This document shows positions 25,901-36,281 of a stretch of 64,000 bases of DNA, piece by piece. Numbering within the stretch: the first letter of the stretch is position 1; each line of letters begins with the position of its first letter. Source of the DNA: Corynebacterium xerosis NBRC 16721 = ATCC 373 (GTDB taxonomy: Bacteria > Actinomycetota > Actinomycetes > Mycobacteriales > Mycobacteriaceae); NCBI RefSeq assembly GCF_001552415.1, contig NZ_BCRD01000002.1, positions 434,001 to 498,000 on the forward strand, in the 5' to 3' direction. The notes below the pieces were generated by a model that saw only the letters and a list, made by a program, of their open reading frames with translations, was not told the origin of the DNA and ran no database searches. Both the position numbers and the translations under genes were made by a program.

Positions 25901-27118
25901 GTGAGGAGTCAACCACATGTCCTGTCCATTGTTCTCGCCGGCGGCGAGGGTAAGCGCCTGTTTCCGCTGACGGCGGATCGCGCGAAGCCCGCGGTTCCGT
26001 TCGGCGGGAGCTACCGCCTCATCGACTTCGTGCTGTCGAACTTGGTCAACGCGGGTTACGTGAAGATCTGCGTGCTGACCCAGTACAAGTCCCACTCGCT
26101 CGACCGGCATATTTCGCAGGCGTGGCAGCTGTCCGGCATCACCGGCCAGTACGTCACTCCGGTGCCGGCGCAGCAGCGGCTGGGCAAGCGCTGGTTCACC
26201 GGTTCGGCCGACGCGATCCTGCAGTCCCTCAACCTCGTGTACGACGAGGCCCCGGAGCACGTCATCGTCTTCGGCGCCGACCACGTCTACCGCATGGATC
26301 CGGAGCAGATGGTGCAGGCGCACATCGAGTCCGGCGCCGGCGTGACTGTGGCGGGCATCCGCGTCCCCCGCAAGGAGGCGCACGCCTTCGGCTGCATCGA
26401 CGCCGACGACAACAACCGGATCACCAGCTTCCTGGAGAAGCCGTCGGATCCGCCCGGTACCCCGGATGACCCGGAGGCCACGTTCGCGTCGATGGGCAAC
26501 TACGTGTTCACCACGGAGGCGCTCGTCGAGGCCATCAAGCGCGACTCGGAGAACCCGGATTCCGATCACGACATGGGCGGCGACATCATCCCGATGCTCG
26601 TCGAAGAGGGCGAAGCCTACGTCTACGACTTCAAGGACAACTACGTCGCGGGCGAGACCGAGCGAGACAAGGGTTACTGGCGCGACGTCGGCACCATCGA
26701 CGCCTTCTACGAGGCGAACATGGACCTGATCTCCGTCCACCCGGTGTTCAACCTCTACAACAAGAAGTGGCCGATCCACACCTTCGCGGACGAGAACCTG
26801 CCGCCGGCGAAGTTCGTCCAGGGCGGCATCGCCCAGGCATCCATGGTCGGTGCGGGCACCATCGTTTCGGGTGGCACCGTGCGCAATTCGGTGCTGAGCA
26901 CCAACGTCATCGTCGAGGATGGCGCGACGGTGGAGGGTTCCGTGCTCTTCCCGGGCGTGCGCGTCGGCCGCGGTGCCGTCGTGCGCCACGCGATCCTGGA
27001 CAAGAACGTGGTGGTGGGCGATGGCGAGATCATCGGCGTCGACCACGAGCGCGATTCGCAGCGTTTCAAGATCAGCCCCGGTGGCGTCGTCACCGTCGGC
27101 AAGGGCGAAGTCATCTAG
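25901..27118 (+). CDS. glgC: Glucose-1-phosphate adenylyltransferase GlgC
   Basis: A 405-residue ADP-glucose pyrophosphorylase, the first step of bacterial glycogen synthesis. The nucleotide motif [23 protein letters not shown], the catalytic [15 protein letters not shown], the sugar-binding segment [12 protein letters not shown] and a C-terminal left-handed beta-helix ([17 protein letters not shown]) are present. The start was taken as GTG at 25901, which gives the usual short N-terminus; a TTG three codons earlier is possible. Confidence 0.93.
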   Translation: MRSQPHVLSIVLAGGEGKRLFPLTADRAKPAVPFGGSYRLIDFVLSNLVNAGYVKICVLTQYKSHSLDRHISQAWQLSGITGQYVTPVPAQQRLGKRWFTGSADAILQSLNLVYDEAPEHVIVFGADHVYRMDPEQMVQAHIESGAGVTVAGIRVPRKEAHAFGCIDADDNNRITSFLEKPSDPPGTPDDPEATFASMGNYVFTTEALVEAIKRDSENPDSDHDMGGDIIPMLVEEGEAYVYDFKDNYVAGETERDKGYWRDVGTIDAFYEANMDLISVHPVFNLYNKKWPIHTFADENLPPAKFVQGGIAQASMVGAGTIVSGGTVRNSVLSTNVIVEDGATVEGSVLFPGVRVGRGAVVRHAILDKNVVVGDGEIIGVDHERDSQRFKISPGGVVTVGKGEVI

Positions 27119-27130
27119 TTTCGCCCGCGT

Positions 27131-27162
27131 CCCCGGCCGCCGCCATCGGCGGTGGTCCGGGG
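27131..27162 (+). terminator. Terminator after glgC
   Basis: CCCCGGCCGCCGCC pairs with GGCGGTGGTCCGGGG across an ATC loop, with one bulge. The hairpin starts 12 bases past the glgC stop and is followed by TTCT. Confidence 0.55.
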
Positions 27163-27416
27163 TTCTGCCGTGCGTGGTGCGCGCGGGTTCGCTTCGGGCG
27201 GGCCTTCGCTTGACGATGTCGGCGTGATTGACTCTCCGGCGGTCGCCCCGGTTTTCGGCGGCCATTGCCGTTCGGGCCGTGGCACGCATTGTTTTGCGTG
27301 TCACGGCCCTTTCGCATGTGCGGCCGGTGTGCGCGGGCGGGCATGGTGGCGGGGAATCGCTCATCGGTGAATAATCGTCACCATGGGTCCCTGGGGCCCG
27401 TTGCCCGTTGCCCGTT

Positions 27417-27510
27417 GAACGACCAAGGCACATCGAACGACCAAGGCACACCGAACGACCGGGGCAACCAGAACGACCAAGACAAACTGATCGACCTAGA
27501 CAAGCAGAAC
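27417..27510. repeat. Six tandem 18-base repeats before the PfpI gene
   Basis: Units start at 27417, 27435, 27453, 27471, 27489 and 27507, an exact 18-base period. The consensus opens GAACGACCAAG and decays toward the gene. They end about ten bases before its ribosome site (AAAGAGGAG). Confidence 0.8.
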
Positions 27511-27526
27511 GAGGAAAGAGGAGACC

Positions 27527-28126
27527 ATGACGGATTCGGCCAACCAGAACCAGTCCACCGATGACCAGGGCAGCGGTTTCGCGAAGAAGCTCGACGGCCG
27601 ACGCATCGCGGTGCTCGCCGGCCAGGGTGTCGAGCAGGTGGAGCTCACCGATCCGATGCGCGCCATCCGCGCCGCCGGCGGCACGCCGGTGATCGTGTCG
27701 TACTCGGAGGGCTCCTTCGTCGCGATGAAGGGCGATTGGGAGCACGCCGACTCCTTCGCCGTCGACGTCGACGTCAACGAGGCCGAGGTCGAGCCGTTCG
27801 ACGCGCTGGTGCTGCCGGGCGGCACCCTCAACGCCGATGCGGCGCGCATCGAGGATGGCGTGCTGCGATTCGTGAAGGCGTTCCACGAGACCGGCCGCCC
27901 GATCGCGGCGATCTGCCACGCGCCGTGGATCCTCATCGACGCGGGCCTGGCGTCGGGGACGAAGCTGACGTCGTACGTGTCGTGCAAGGCCGACCTGGTC
28001 AACGCCGGGGCGGACTGGGTGGATGAGCCGCTCGTCGTCGACGGGAACATCATCACCTCGCGCAACCCGGGCGACCTGGATCAGTTCTGCGCCGCCATCA
28101 TCGACGCGGCCGGCTCCGCGCGGTAG
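27527..28126 (+). CDS. DJ-1/PfpI family protein
   Basis: A 199-residue class I glutamine-amidotransferase-like protein. The nucleophile elbow AAICHAPWILIDAG carries the conserved cysteine with neighbouring His, and GVEQVELTDPMRAIRAAGGTP supplies the conserved Glu. Members act as deglycases, chaperones or peptidases, and their true substrate is rarely known. GAGGAG precedes the ATG. The N-terminal ~18 residues are Gln/Asn/Ser-rich and outside the fold. Confidence 0.85.
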   Translation: MTDSANQNQSTDDQGSGFAKKLDGRRIAVLAGQGVEQVELTDPMRAIRAAGGTPVIVSYSEGSFVAMKGDWEHADSFAVDVDVNEAEVEPFDALVLPGGTLNADAARIEDGVLRFVKAFHETGRPIAAICHAPWILIDAGLASGTKLTSYVSCKADLVNAGADWVDEPLVVDGNIITSRNPGDLDQFCAAIIDAAGSAR

Positions 28127-28151
28127 CAGCGTTTCCCTGCGGCGCGGGGGA

Positions 28152-29261
28152 TCAGTAGCGAGCGAAGACGCGGCGGTCGGCGCCATCGAGGCGCATGACC
28201 CCGCCGTAGGGCAGCGCCCACTGCGGCCGGGTATGGCCGAAGGGGATGCCGACGCACACCGGAGCATCCGGGTTGTACGCCGCGACGGTGGAGATGATCG
28301 CGAGCGCCTGATCGTCGGCGTAGCCGCGACGGGCGGCTTCGTCGGGCACCTCGGTCATTGTCGCGGTCGGCGGGCAGGCGGCGATGACACCGGCCACTTC
28401 GTCGAGAATCCCCGCCTCACCGAGCGCCCGCATCCACCGGCGCACCCACGACACCGGCGGCACTTCCTCCGCGGTTTCGACCATGAGGATCGCCCCGCGC
28501 AGCTGCGCCAGATCGGGGAAACGCCCGGCCATGCCGATTTCCACCAGCGACTCCAGGCAACCGCCCCACGTCGGGCCCGCGACCTCGACGGCGGGACCGG
28601 CCCATTCCCACGGGCGCGCCGGCCGTCGTTCGCCGAACTGCGTCAGCGCATCGCGGGATGCCCAGTGGACGCCGAAGTCCTCCATCTCGCCGGGGTCGGT
28701 GATCTCGAGCTCGCCGCCGCGCGCATCGACGCCCGCATCTGCGTCTGCCTCGAGGCCCTCCCCGAACAGCGCCGCCCGCAACGACCGCAGGTGCACGTCG
28801 TCGATGTGCGGCCCGGCGCCGAGGTGGACCTGCGTCGAACCGCCGTAAAAGCTGGTCAGGCCGAGCCCGCGCAGGTGGTTGTGCAGGTGCGTGTTGTCGG
28901 AGTAGCCGAAGAACGGCTTCGGGTGGTCGCGGAGGACGTCGTCGTCGAGAAGCGGGACCACGGTGATCTGATCCTCGCCGCCAAGAGTGGCGAAGATGGC
29001 CTTGATCCCGGGATCGGCGAAGGCCGCCTGAATGTCGGCGGCGCGATCGGCGGGCGGTGCGGCGTGACGACGGGTCGTCGGGAACTCCACCGGCGTGAGT
29101 CCCAGATCATCCCGGATGCGCCGAAGGGCCTGTTCGTGGACCTCCGGTCCGATCGACGGGGCGGCGAACGAAGGGGACAGCACCGCGACGCGGTCACCGG
29201 GGCGGAGCCGAGCGTGGTGTGCGGGGGACAGGTGGGGAGAGGGCGAAGAAGACGTGGTCAT
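28152..29261 (-). CDS. LD-carboxypeptidase (S66 family, MccF-like)
   Basis: A 369-residue serine peptidase. The nucleophile lies in FFGYSDNTHLHNHL, and the Glu/His pair is expected in the later SLVEIG and FGHTRPQW segments. S66 enzymes cut L,D bonds in peptidoglycan tetrapeptides or inactivate microcin C-like toxins; both are open here. The N-terminus (MTTSSSPSPHLS) is not a signal peptide, so the enzyme is cytoplasmic. Its Ala/Asp-rich insert near residues 180-195 is unusual. Confidence 0.85.
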   Translation of the reverse strand: MTTSSSPSPHLSPAHHARLRPGDRVAVLSPSFAAPSIGPEVHEQALRRIRDDLGLTPVEFPTTRRHAAPPADRAADIQAAFADPGIKAIFATLGGEDQITVVPLLDDDVLRDHPKPFFGYSDNTHLHNHLRGLGLTSFYGGSTQVHLGAGPHIDDVHLRSLRAALFGEGLEADADAGVDARGGELEITDPGEMEDFGVHWASRDALTQFGERRPARPWEWAGPAVEVAGPTWGGCLESLVEIGMAGRFPDLAQLRGAILMVETAEEVPPVSWVRRWMRALGEAGILDEVAGVIAACPPTATMTEVPDEAARRGYADDQALAIISTVAAYNPDAPVCVGIPFGHTRPQWALPYGGVMRLDGADRRVFARY

Positions 29262-29328
29262 GTGCGCGTCCCATCACGGCGGCCGTCTCAACCGGCGGCC
29301 GCCTCGCGTCGGCGGGGCGGGGTGGGGC

Positions 29329-29994
29329 TTACTCCTTGATCAGCGCCACGGCGCCCGCGCCGATCGGCAGGCGGGTGACCTGTGCGTCCTCGCGCTCGAG
29401 GAGGTGCTTCTCGGCCTCGCGGGCGGCGACGGTGTCGCGGTCGCGGCGGGACTCGTCGGCGATGGTGCCGTCGAGGAGGACGCCGGCGAAGATGAGGACG
29501 CCGCCGTCGGAAAGCAGGGGCCACGCCCGCTCACGGAACAGGGGGATTTCCGCGGGCGCGACATCGGCGTAGATGAGGTCGTAGGCGCCCGGCGCCAGGC
29601 GGCCCAGCACGTCCAGCGGGCGCGACGGCAGGAAGCGGTGGCGCGACGGGCCGATGCCGGCGCTGCGGAATGCGTCGCGGGCGAGCTTCTGATGCTCGAT
29701 TTCGGGGTCGATGCACGTGAGCACGGCGTTGTCCGGCATGCCGGCGAACAGGTGCAGGCCGACGACGCCCACTGCGGGGGTCGCGGCGACGGCGGCGGGC
29801 CCGTCGGGGCGGCGGGCGGACGCCAGCGCGGCGATGGCGGTGAGCACGCCGCCGGCGACGGCGTCGGGCGTGGCCAAGCCGAATTCGGCGGCGTCGTCGC
29901 GCGCGCCGGCCAGCGCGTCATCGGCCACGTCGGTGGCGATGATGTGGGCGCTCATGGCGTCGAGGGCGGAGATCGGAGCTGCGGAATCGGTCAC
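29329..29994 (-). CDS. O-methyltransferase (Rv1220c-like)
   Basis: A 221-residue class I SAM methyltransferase. It retains the catechol-O-methyltransferase-like layout: NAVLTCIDPEIEHQKLARDAFRSAGI (SAM acidic residue), RPLDVLGRLAPGAYDLIYADV (motif IV) and LLSDGGVLIFAGVLLDG. The start is GTG at 29994. In mycobacteria the same gene lies divergently next to sigE, as here. The substrate is unknown. Confidence 0.82.
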   Translation of the reverse strand: MTDSAAPISALDAMSAHIIATDVADDALAGARDDAAEFGLATPDAVAGGVLTAIAALASARRPDGPAAVAATPAVGVVGLHLFAGMPDNAVLTCIDPEIEHQKLARDAFRSAGIGPSRHRFLPSRPLDVLGRLAPGAYDLIYADVAPAEIPLFRERAWPLLSDGGVLIFAGVLLDGTIADESRRDRDTVAAREAEKHLLEREDAQVTRLPIGAGAVALIKE

Positions 29995-30048
29995 GGGCCC
30001 GAGTGTAGGGCGGCTGGGTCGATTGGCCGGGGAGGGCGCGCCGGGGAT

Positions 30049-30089
30049 GGTGCACCCGCACAGGGGGTGAACCAGGTGCACCCGGGTGC
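30049..30089. promoter_or_regulatory. Direct repeat and palindrome upstream of sigE
   Basis: GGTGCACCCG occurs at 30049-30058 and 30075-30084. The second copy overlaps a perfect 12-base palindrome GCACCCGGGTGC (30078-30089). They lie between divergent methyltransferase and sigE genes, ~90-130 bases before the sigE ATG, and could bind a regulator of the stress sigma factor. Confidence 0.45.
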
Positions 30090-30176
30090 GTTCGTTGCCG
30101 AATCGGGACTGTACTCACACCCGACTATCAGGATATGGTCAATCCACCCCCAGGCGGATAGGGCAAGGTACCCCAC

Positions 30177-30857
30177 ATGAACGACGAAGGCTCCTCCCAA
30201 GCACGCACCGACGCTCGCGCCGACGTGCGCGATACGGGTCGTGATGCCGGCCGTGAGACGGCCGATTCCGCGGTGGCCGAGGATCTCACCGGCACCGCCG
30301 CCTTCGACGCGGGTGCGGGCGACATGCCCTCGTGGGCCCAGTTGGTCGAGGAGCACGGCGACAGCGTCTACCGCCTGGCCTTCCGTCTGACGGGCAATCC
30401 GCATGACGCGGAGGATCTGACGCAGGAAACGTTCATGCGCGTGTTCCGTTCGCTCAAGCGCTACAAGCCGGGCACGTTCCAGGGGTGGCTGCACCGGATC
30501 ACCACGAACCTGTTCCTGGACATGGTCCGCCACCGCCAGGCCATCCGCATGGAGGCGCTGCCGGAGAATTACGACCGCGTGCCGGGCACCGCGCCGACGC
30601 CGGAGCAGGTGTACGCCGACGCGAACCTGGACCCGGATCTGGAGCGCGCCCTGGCGGCGCTGCACCCGGATTACCGTGCCGCGGTGGTGCTGTGCGACGT
30701 CGTGGGCCTGACCTACGAGGAAATCGCCGACACCCTGGGCGTGAAGATGGGCACCGTCCGCTCCCGCATCCACCGCGCCCGCACGCAGTTGCGCGCGAAT
30801 CTGGAGGCCGCCGAGCGCGAGCGCGCCGAGCAGGAGCGCCTCGCCCGCGTCGTCTAG
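30177..30857 (+). CDS. sigE: ECF RNA polymerase sigma factor SigE
   Basis: A 226-residue ECF sigma factor. Region 2 is [27 protein letters not shown], and region 4 is the helix-turn-helix [29 protein letters not shown]. An acidic N-terminal extension of ~55 residues precedes region 2, as in mycobacterial SigE. The downstream anti-sigma cseE, htrA and tatB show the envelope-stress module. It is released by cell-wall and heat stress in relatives. Alternative internal starts may exist, as in M. tuberculosis sigE. Confidence 0.93.
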   Translation: MNDEGSSQARTDARADVRDTGRDAGRETADSAVAEDLTGTAAFDAGAGDMPSWAQLVEEHGDSVYRLAFRLTGNPHDAEDLTQETFMRVFRSLKRYKPGTFQGWLHRITTNLFLDMVRHRQAIRMEALPENYDRVPGTAPTPEQVYADANLDPDLERALAALHPDYRAAVVLCDVVGLTYEEIADTLGVKMGTVRSRIHRARTQLRANLEAAERERAEQERLARVV

Positions 30858-30983
30858 GCCCTGCGCCGTCCGCGTCGGTATCGTGGGCGGAAAGTACTTC
30901 AGCAGGGGTGCGGCGCGTCGTTTTTCGCTTGACGACGTCCCCGCGTCCCCGCCGCAGCGGCCGATGATCCGAGGAGGCGCGTC

Positions 30984-31339
30984 ATGGCATCACCGCATCA
31001 CGATTTCGCGTCGACGGACCATCTGGGCGTCGAGGCGGTGGCGGCGTTCGTCGACGGGGAGTTGGGGCCGACGGCGCATCGCAGGGCCCAGGCGCATCTG
31101 CTGGCCTGCGGCGAGTGCCGGCGCGAAGTCGCGCGGCAGCGGCAGGCGGCGCGGCGGTTGCGCGATTCCGGTGAGTTGCACATCCCGGCGGATCTGAGGG
31201 AGCGGTTGGCATCGCTGTCGCGGGACCAGATGCCGGAGGATGCGCCCGGCGCCCGGAGCCTGTCGCACCGCCGCCCCGATTCTTTCGCGGCGTTCATCGA
31301 GTCGGCGTGGCGCACCATCCGCAAGACGGGCAACGGCCA

Positions 31340-31343
<4 letters not shown>
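30984..31343 (+). CDS. cseE: Anti-sigma factor CseE/RseA (zinc-binding)
   Basis: A 119-residue soluble anti-sigma factor with the zinc-binding ZAS motif HLLACGECRREV (HxxxCxxC) near residues 35-45. It binds SigE and holds it inactive until oxidised or phosphorylated. The gap after sigE (126 bases) holds a motif copy (30927-30937). Its TGA overlaps the htrA GTG (GTGA), coupling the two. The C-terminus contains the family's KSGWRT-like SAWRTIRKTG stretch. Confidence 0.9.
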
Positions 31344-32815
<1,472 letters not shown>

Positions 32816-32897
32816 GCGGGCGTCGCAAAGCAGTCCCGCGGCAACCGGAGCGCCCGCCACCTGCAATCGGGCGCCGCGGCGGCTAAGGTTGGATCCC

Positions 32898-33476
32898 GTG
32901 TTCTCAAACGTCGGCTGGGGAGAGATTCTCCTTCTACTCATCGTCGGGCTGGTGCTGATCGGGCCCGAGCGGCTTCCGCACATCATCACCGATGTCCGCG
33001 CGATGATCCTCGCCGCCCGCACCGCCATCGACGATGCGAAGCAGACGCTCACCGGCGATCTCGGCGAGGACTTCGACGAACTGCGCAAGCCCCTGGGCGA
33101 GCTGAGCGAACTGCGCAAGCTCAATCCCAAGACCGCGCTGACGCGCACGCTTTTCGACGGCGACGACACCTACCTCGACCTGCTGTCCGGCAAGCCCGCC
33201 GCAGGTGGAGGCGCCGCCGCGGCCGATGGGGCCGCTGGTGCGGCGGGTGCTGTTGGTGCTGGTGCCGCAGGTGCTGCGGGTGCTGCGGGTGCGGCCGCGG
33301 CGAATGCGGCCAACGCGAACCCCGGTGCCGCGCAGGGCGTGGCCGGCGGGAATGCGGCCGGTGGCAACCAGGCTGGGGGCAACAACGGCGGCGCCGGTGG
33401 ATCGGCCGCCGCGAACCCGAACGCGGGTGGCGCCCAGGCCGGCGGCCACAACTGGGCCGACGACGACGTCCTCTAG
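32898..33476 (+). CDS. tatB: Sec-independent protein translocase TatB
   Basis: A ~192-residue Tat subunit. The N-terminal helix [27 protein letters not shown] has the Glu and GPERLP of TatB, followed by an amphipathic helix. TatB helps recognise twin-arginine substrates in the TatABC complex. The start GTG at 32898 gives the family N-terminus (MFSNVGWGE); TTG at 32889 is in frame. From residue ~105 the tail is almost entirely Ala/Gly/Asn, a compositional oddity that is probably unstructured. A motif copy lies just before the gene (32821). Confidence 0.9.
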   Translation: MFSNVGWGEILLLLIVGLVLIGPERLPHIITDVRAMILAARTAIDDAKQTLTGDLGEDFDELRKPLGELSELRKLNPKTALTRTLFDGDDTYLDLLSGKPAAGGGAAAADGAAGAAGAVGAGAAGAAGAAGAAAANAANANPGAAQGVAGGNAAGGNQAGGNNGGAGGSAAANPNAGGAQAGGHNWADDDVL

Positions 33477-33903
33477 TTTTCCCCGCGCTTGTGCTCGTGC
33501 GGCGGGGGAGTGAGCGCCGCGAGCCAACTGATGACGGGGTTCCAATTGGTGTCGGGGTTCGCCGTGCCGCCGTTTCCGGCTTTCGTGCCAAGGAGATGTC
33601 AACGCTGCGTTGGCAACCGCATTCGTGCTGGTCGCGAAAATCGATGGCATCTCCTCGGCATGAGGCGCCGTGATCGCTCGTGCGGTTTCATGCATATGCG
33701 GTTACACCCCTCCGTTCGGCTTGTGCATCGTCGCAGGTCATGGGCTGCACATGTGAAGCGGTGGCACCATAAATGCACGAACGGTCAGCGCCGCCCGGAC
33801 ATGTCGGGGTTCGCGGGCGCAGGCGGGCGCAGCGGCGGGGGAACGCGCGCCGCGAGTCCGGTGATGTCGGGGTTTGCGGGCGCGGGTGGTGTTTTGGGCG
33901 CGG
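33477..33903. other. Intergenic region with inverted and direct repeats
   Basis: No gene is seen over 427 bases. An imperfect inverted repeat GCCAAGGAGATG/CATCTCCTCGGC (33587-33598 with 33648-33659) could end tatB transcription. A ~27-base direct repeat starts at 33801 and 33864 (ATGTCGGGGTTCGCGGGCGC, with two or three changes). Confidence 0.5.
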
Positions 33904-35064
33904 CTACGGGGCGAGGTCGGCGAGGATCTCCTCCGCCGACGCCGCCCGGCACGACTTGTGGCCGACGCCGGCCCACAGGTTGAGGCCCTCGGGATCGCCG
34001 GCGGCGGTCGCGGCGGCGCGGATCGGCGAGGTCAGGAAGTGCACGTGCGGGTACGCTGCCGGTGCCTCGTCGGAGTACTCCAGCGTGAAGTCGTTTTCCA
34101 GGGCGCGGGCGTAGCGGCCGGAGAAGCACCTGGTCATCACGGTCTCGCGATCGTGGGCGAGCAAGGCGTTGCGGTGCGGCTCCCGGGTCCCGGCCTCCCC
34201 GGCGGTGAGCAGCAGAGTGCCGACCGCCACGGCTTCGGCGCCGGCCTCCATGAGCACGCGCACATCATGGGGCCCGCCGACGCCGCCGGCGGCGATGAGC
34301 GGCACGGTCGTGGCCTCGCCGTCGACGAGCACGGCGTAGTCGTCGGTCAGCGCGCGCACCGATCGCACCAGCGCCGCCGTGCCCGACACTCCCGCGTGGA
34401 AACCCACGGCCGCCGGCATCTCCGCGACGGCGAACGTCGACTGGTGTCCGCCGGCGCCGGGGCCCTGCACGATCAGGTAGTCGGCGCCGACGGCCAGCGC
34501 CGCCCGGGCTTCGTTCTGGCTGGTCACGGTTACGCCGACGGACTTGCCCGCGTCGTTGAGCGCCCGCACGATGGCCCGCTTCGGCAGCCCGAACGTGAAG
34601 GTCACCGTGGCCATCGCCTTGCTTGACGACGTCCCCCCGGCCCCGTCACCGGTGAGCAGCTCGATCTTCGCGTCCCAATCGTCGTCGGACCACTTCGGTT
34701 CGTCCGGAAGCTCCACGCTCGGGAAGTCGGCGGCCAGGCGATCCCGGTACTCCCGCCAGCCGGTGGAGACGTCCGGGTTCGGTACGAACAGGTTCACGCC
34801 GATGCGGCCGCCGACCGTCGACTCCCGGTTCGGGAAACCATGGGCCGGACGGCGGGAGGGCGAGCCGTCGTAAAGCGCGAAAGATGCGTCGATGACCTCG
34901 GCGAGCTTCGAGGCCGAGAGGTAACCCGCGGCGATCATGCCGAGACCGCCGGAGCGGGCGACCGCCGCCACCAATTCGGGCGTCGACGGGCCGCCGGCCA
35001 TCGGGGCGCCGACGAGAGGGAGCGGGAGATCGCGGGGGCTGAACATGGCGTTCAGAATACGCAT
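33904..35064 (-). CDS. Nitronate monooxygenase family flavoprotein
   Basis: A 386-residue TIM-barrel FMN enzyme related to nitronate monooxygenase. PLVGAPMAGG is the FMN opening, VQGPGAGGHQSTFA the phosphate loop with the catalytic His, and AAGGVGGPHDVRVLMEAGAEAVAVGTLLL the second FMN loop. The in-frame ATG at 35046 is an equally good start. Two motif copies (34621 and 34866) lie in the gene. Confidence 0.85.
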   Translation of the reverse strand: MRILNAMFSPRDLPLPLVGAPMAGGPSTPELVAAVARSGGLGMIAAGYLSASKLAEVIDASFALYDGSPSRRPAHGFPNRESTVGGRIGVNLFVPNPDVSTGWREYRDRLAADFPSVELPDEPKWSDDDWDAKIELLTGDGAGGTSSSKAMATVTFTFGLPKRAIVRALNDAGKSVGVTVTSQNEARAALAVGADYLIVQGPGAGGHQSTFAVAEMPAAVGFHAGVSGTAALVRSVRALTDDYAVLVDGEATTVPLIAAGGVGGPHDVRVLMEAGAEAVAVGTLLLTAGEAGTREPHRNALLAHDRETVMTRCFSGRYARALENDFTLEYSDEAPAAYPHVHFLTSPIRAAATAAGDPEGLNLWAGVGHKSCRAASAEEILADLAP

Positions 35065-35136
35065 TTCACCGGCTGCGGCGGAAGAGCCCGCGGCCCCGAT
35101 CGTCGGTTGTTTACAACGGTGTAACGCGGCGGGGGC

Positions 35137-36270
35137 CTACTTCGGCGTGACGCCCAGGCCCAGCGACTTGCCGGCCAGCGACTCGCGGCGCGTGAACAGC
35201 TTGCCCGCGATGTCGCTCAGCGCCTTGCCCGCGCCCGACTCCGGCTCCGACAGGACGATGGGCGTCCCCTCGTCGCCGCCTTCGCGCAGGCGCGTGTCCA
35301 ACGGCACCTGGCCCAGCAGCGGCACCGTGCCGCCGGTGATCTGCGTCAGGCGCTTGGCCACGGTTTCGCCGCCGCCGGAACCGAAGACCTCCATCTTGGA
35401 GCCGTCGGGCATCTCCATCCAGCTCATGTTCTCGATGACGCCGGCGATGCGCTGGCGGGTCTGCAGGGAGATGGTGCCGGCGCGCTCGGCGACCTCGGCC
35501 GCCGCCATCTGCGGCGTGGTGACGATCAGCAGCTCGGCGTTGGGCACCAGCTGCGCCACCGAGATGGCGATGTCGCCGGTTCCCGGGGGCAGGTCGAACA
35601 GCAGGACGTCGAGGTCGCCCCAGAAGACGTCGGCCAGGAACTGCTGGATGGCGCGGTGCAGCATCGGGCCGCGCCACACGACCGGCGCGTTGTCGTCGAC
35701 GAAGTGGCCGATGGAGATCAGCGATACGCCATGGGCCTGCGGCGGCATGATCATGTCGTCGACCTGGTGCGGCTTGTCCTCCGAGCCCATCATGTGGGGC
35801 ACCGAGTGGCCGTAGACGTCGGCGTCGAGCACGCCCACCGCCAGGCCCTTCGCGGCCAGAGCGGCGGCGAGGTTGACCGTCACGGAGGACTTGCCGACGC
35901 CGCCCTTGCCCGACGCCACCGCGTACACGCGGGTGCGCGACTCCGGCTGGGCGAACGGGATGACCGGCTCGGAGGCCGAGCCGCGGACGGCGTTGCGGAA
36001 TTCACGGCGCTGCTCGTCGTTCATCACGTCGGTGGTGACGGTGACGGCGCCGACGCCCTCGAGGCCCTTCAGGGCGGCCTCGGTGTTCTCGACGATGGTG
36101 TTCTTCATCGGACACGCGGCGATGGTGAGGTACACCTCGACGGCGACGTCGTTCGACTCCGAGATGGCGATGGACTTGACCATGCCGATCTCGGTGATCG
36201 GGCGACGGACCTCGGGATCCTCGACCGTGGAAAGGGCGGTGCGGACCTGGGCTTCAGTAATCGTGGACAT
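35137..36270 (-). CDS. mrp: Mrp/NBP35 family iron-sulfur cluster carrier
   Basis: A 377-residue P-loop ATPase. Walker A is SGKGGVGKSS, the DPPGTGD-like DLPPGTGDIAISV motif is present, and an N-terminal MIP18-like domain (LSTVEDPEVRRPI...ACPM) precedes it. Proteins of this family carry or insert Fe-S clusters. The bridging CPxC near IENMSWMEMPDGS is replaced, as in other actinobacterial members, so cluster binding is not certain. It is grouped with the DUF1003 and MgtE-like genes, as in mycobacteria. Confidence 0.9.
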   Translation of the reverse strand: MSTITEAQVRTALSTVEDPEVRRPITEIGMVKSIAISESNDVAVEVYLTIAACPMKNTIVENTEAALKGLEGVGAVTVTTDVMNDEQRREFRNAVRGSASEPVIPFAQPESRTRVYAVASGKGGVGKSSVTVNLAAALAAKGLAVGVLDADVYGHSVPHMMGSEDKPHQVDDMIMPPQAHGVSLISIGHFVDDNAPVVWRGPMLHRAIQQFLADVFWGDLDVLLFDLPPGTGDIAISVAQLVPNAELLIVTTPQMAAAEVAERAGTISLQTRQRIAGVIENMSWMEMPDGSKMEVFGSGGGETVAKRLTQITGGTVPLLGQVPLDTRLREGGDEGTPIVLSEPESGAGKALSDIAGKLFTRRESLAGKSLGLGVTPK

Positions 36271-36281
36271 CGCGTCGAATC

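Larger units (their letters stand above)
27119..27526. other. Intergenic region between glgC and the PfpI gene
   Basis: A 408-base stretch without a gene. It holds the glgC terminator (27131-27162), a one-mismatch motif copy (27208-27218), three tandem CCCGTTG units (27397-27417) and six 18-base tandem repeats (27417 onward). The short frame across the repeats (27265-27564) is not convincing as a gene. Confidence 0.6.

Noticed and set aside
13913-27510. CRISPR-like arrays
   Set aside because: The 18-base units are contiguous with no spacers, and no cas genes are present.
27265-27564. Short frame with six-residue repeats NDQGTS across the 18-base array
   Set aside because: It has no ribosome site and overlaps the PfpI start in another frame. 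The periodicity follows from the DNA repeat.
33785-34129. Minus-strand frame with PAPANPD repeats after tatB
   Set aside because: It overlaps the nitronate monooxygenase end in a different frame, with no ribosome site; the repeat follows from DNA.
35137-36270. Missing CxxC in Mrp as a defect
   Set aside because: Actinobacterial Mrp proteins generally lack this pair, so it is not evidence of decay.
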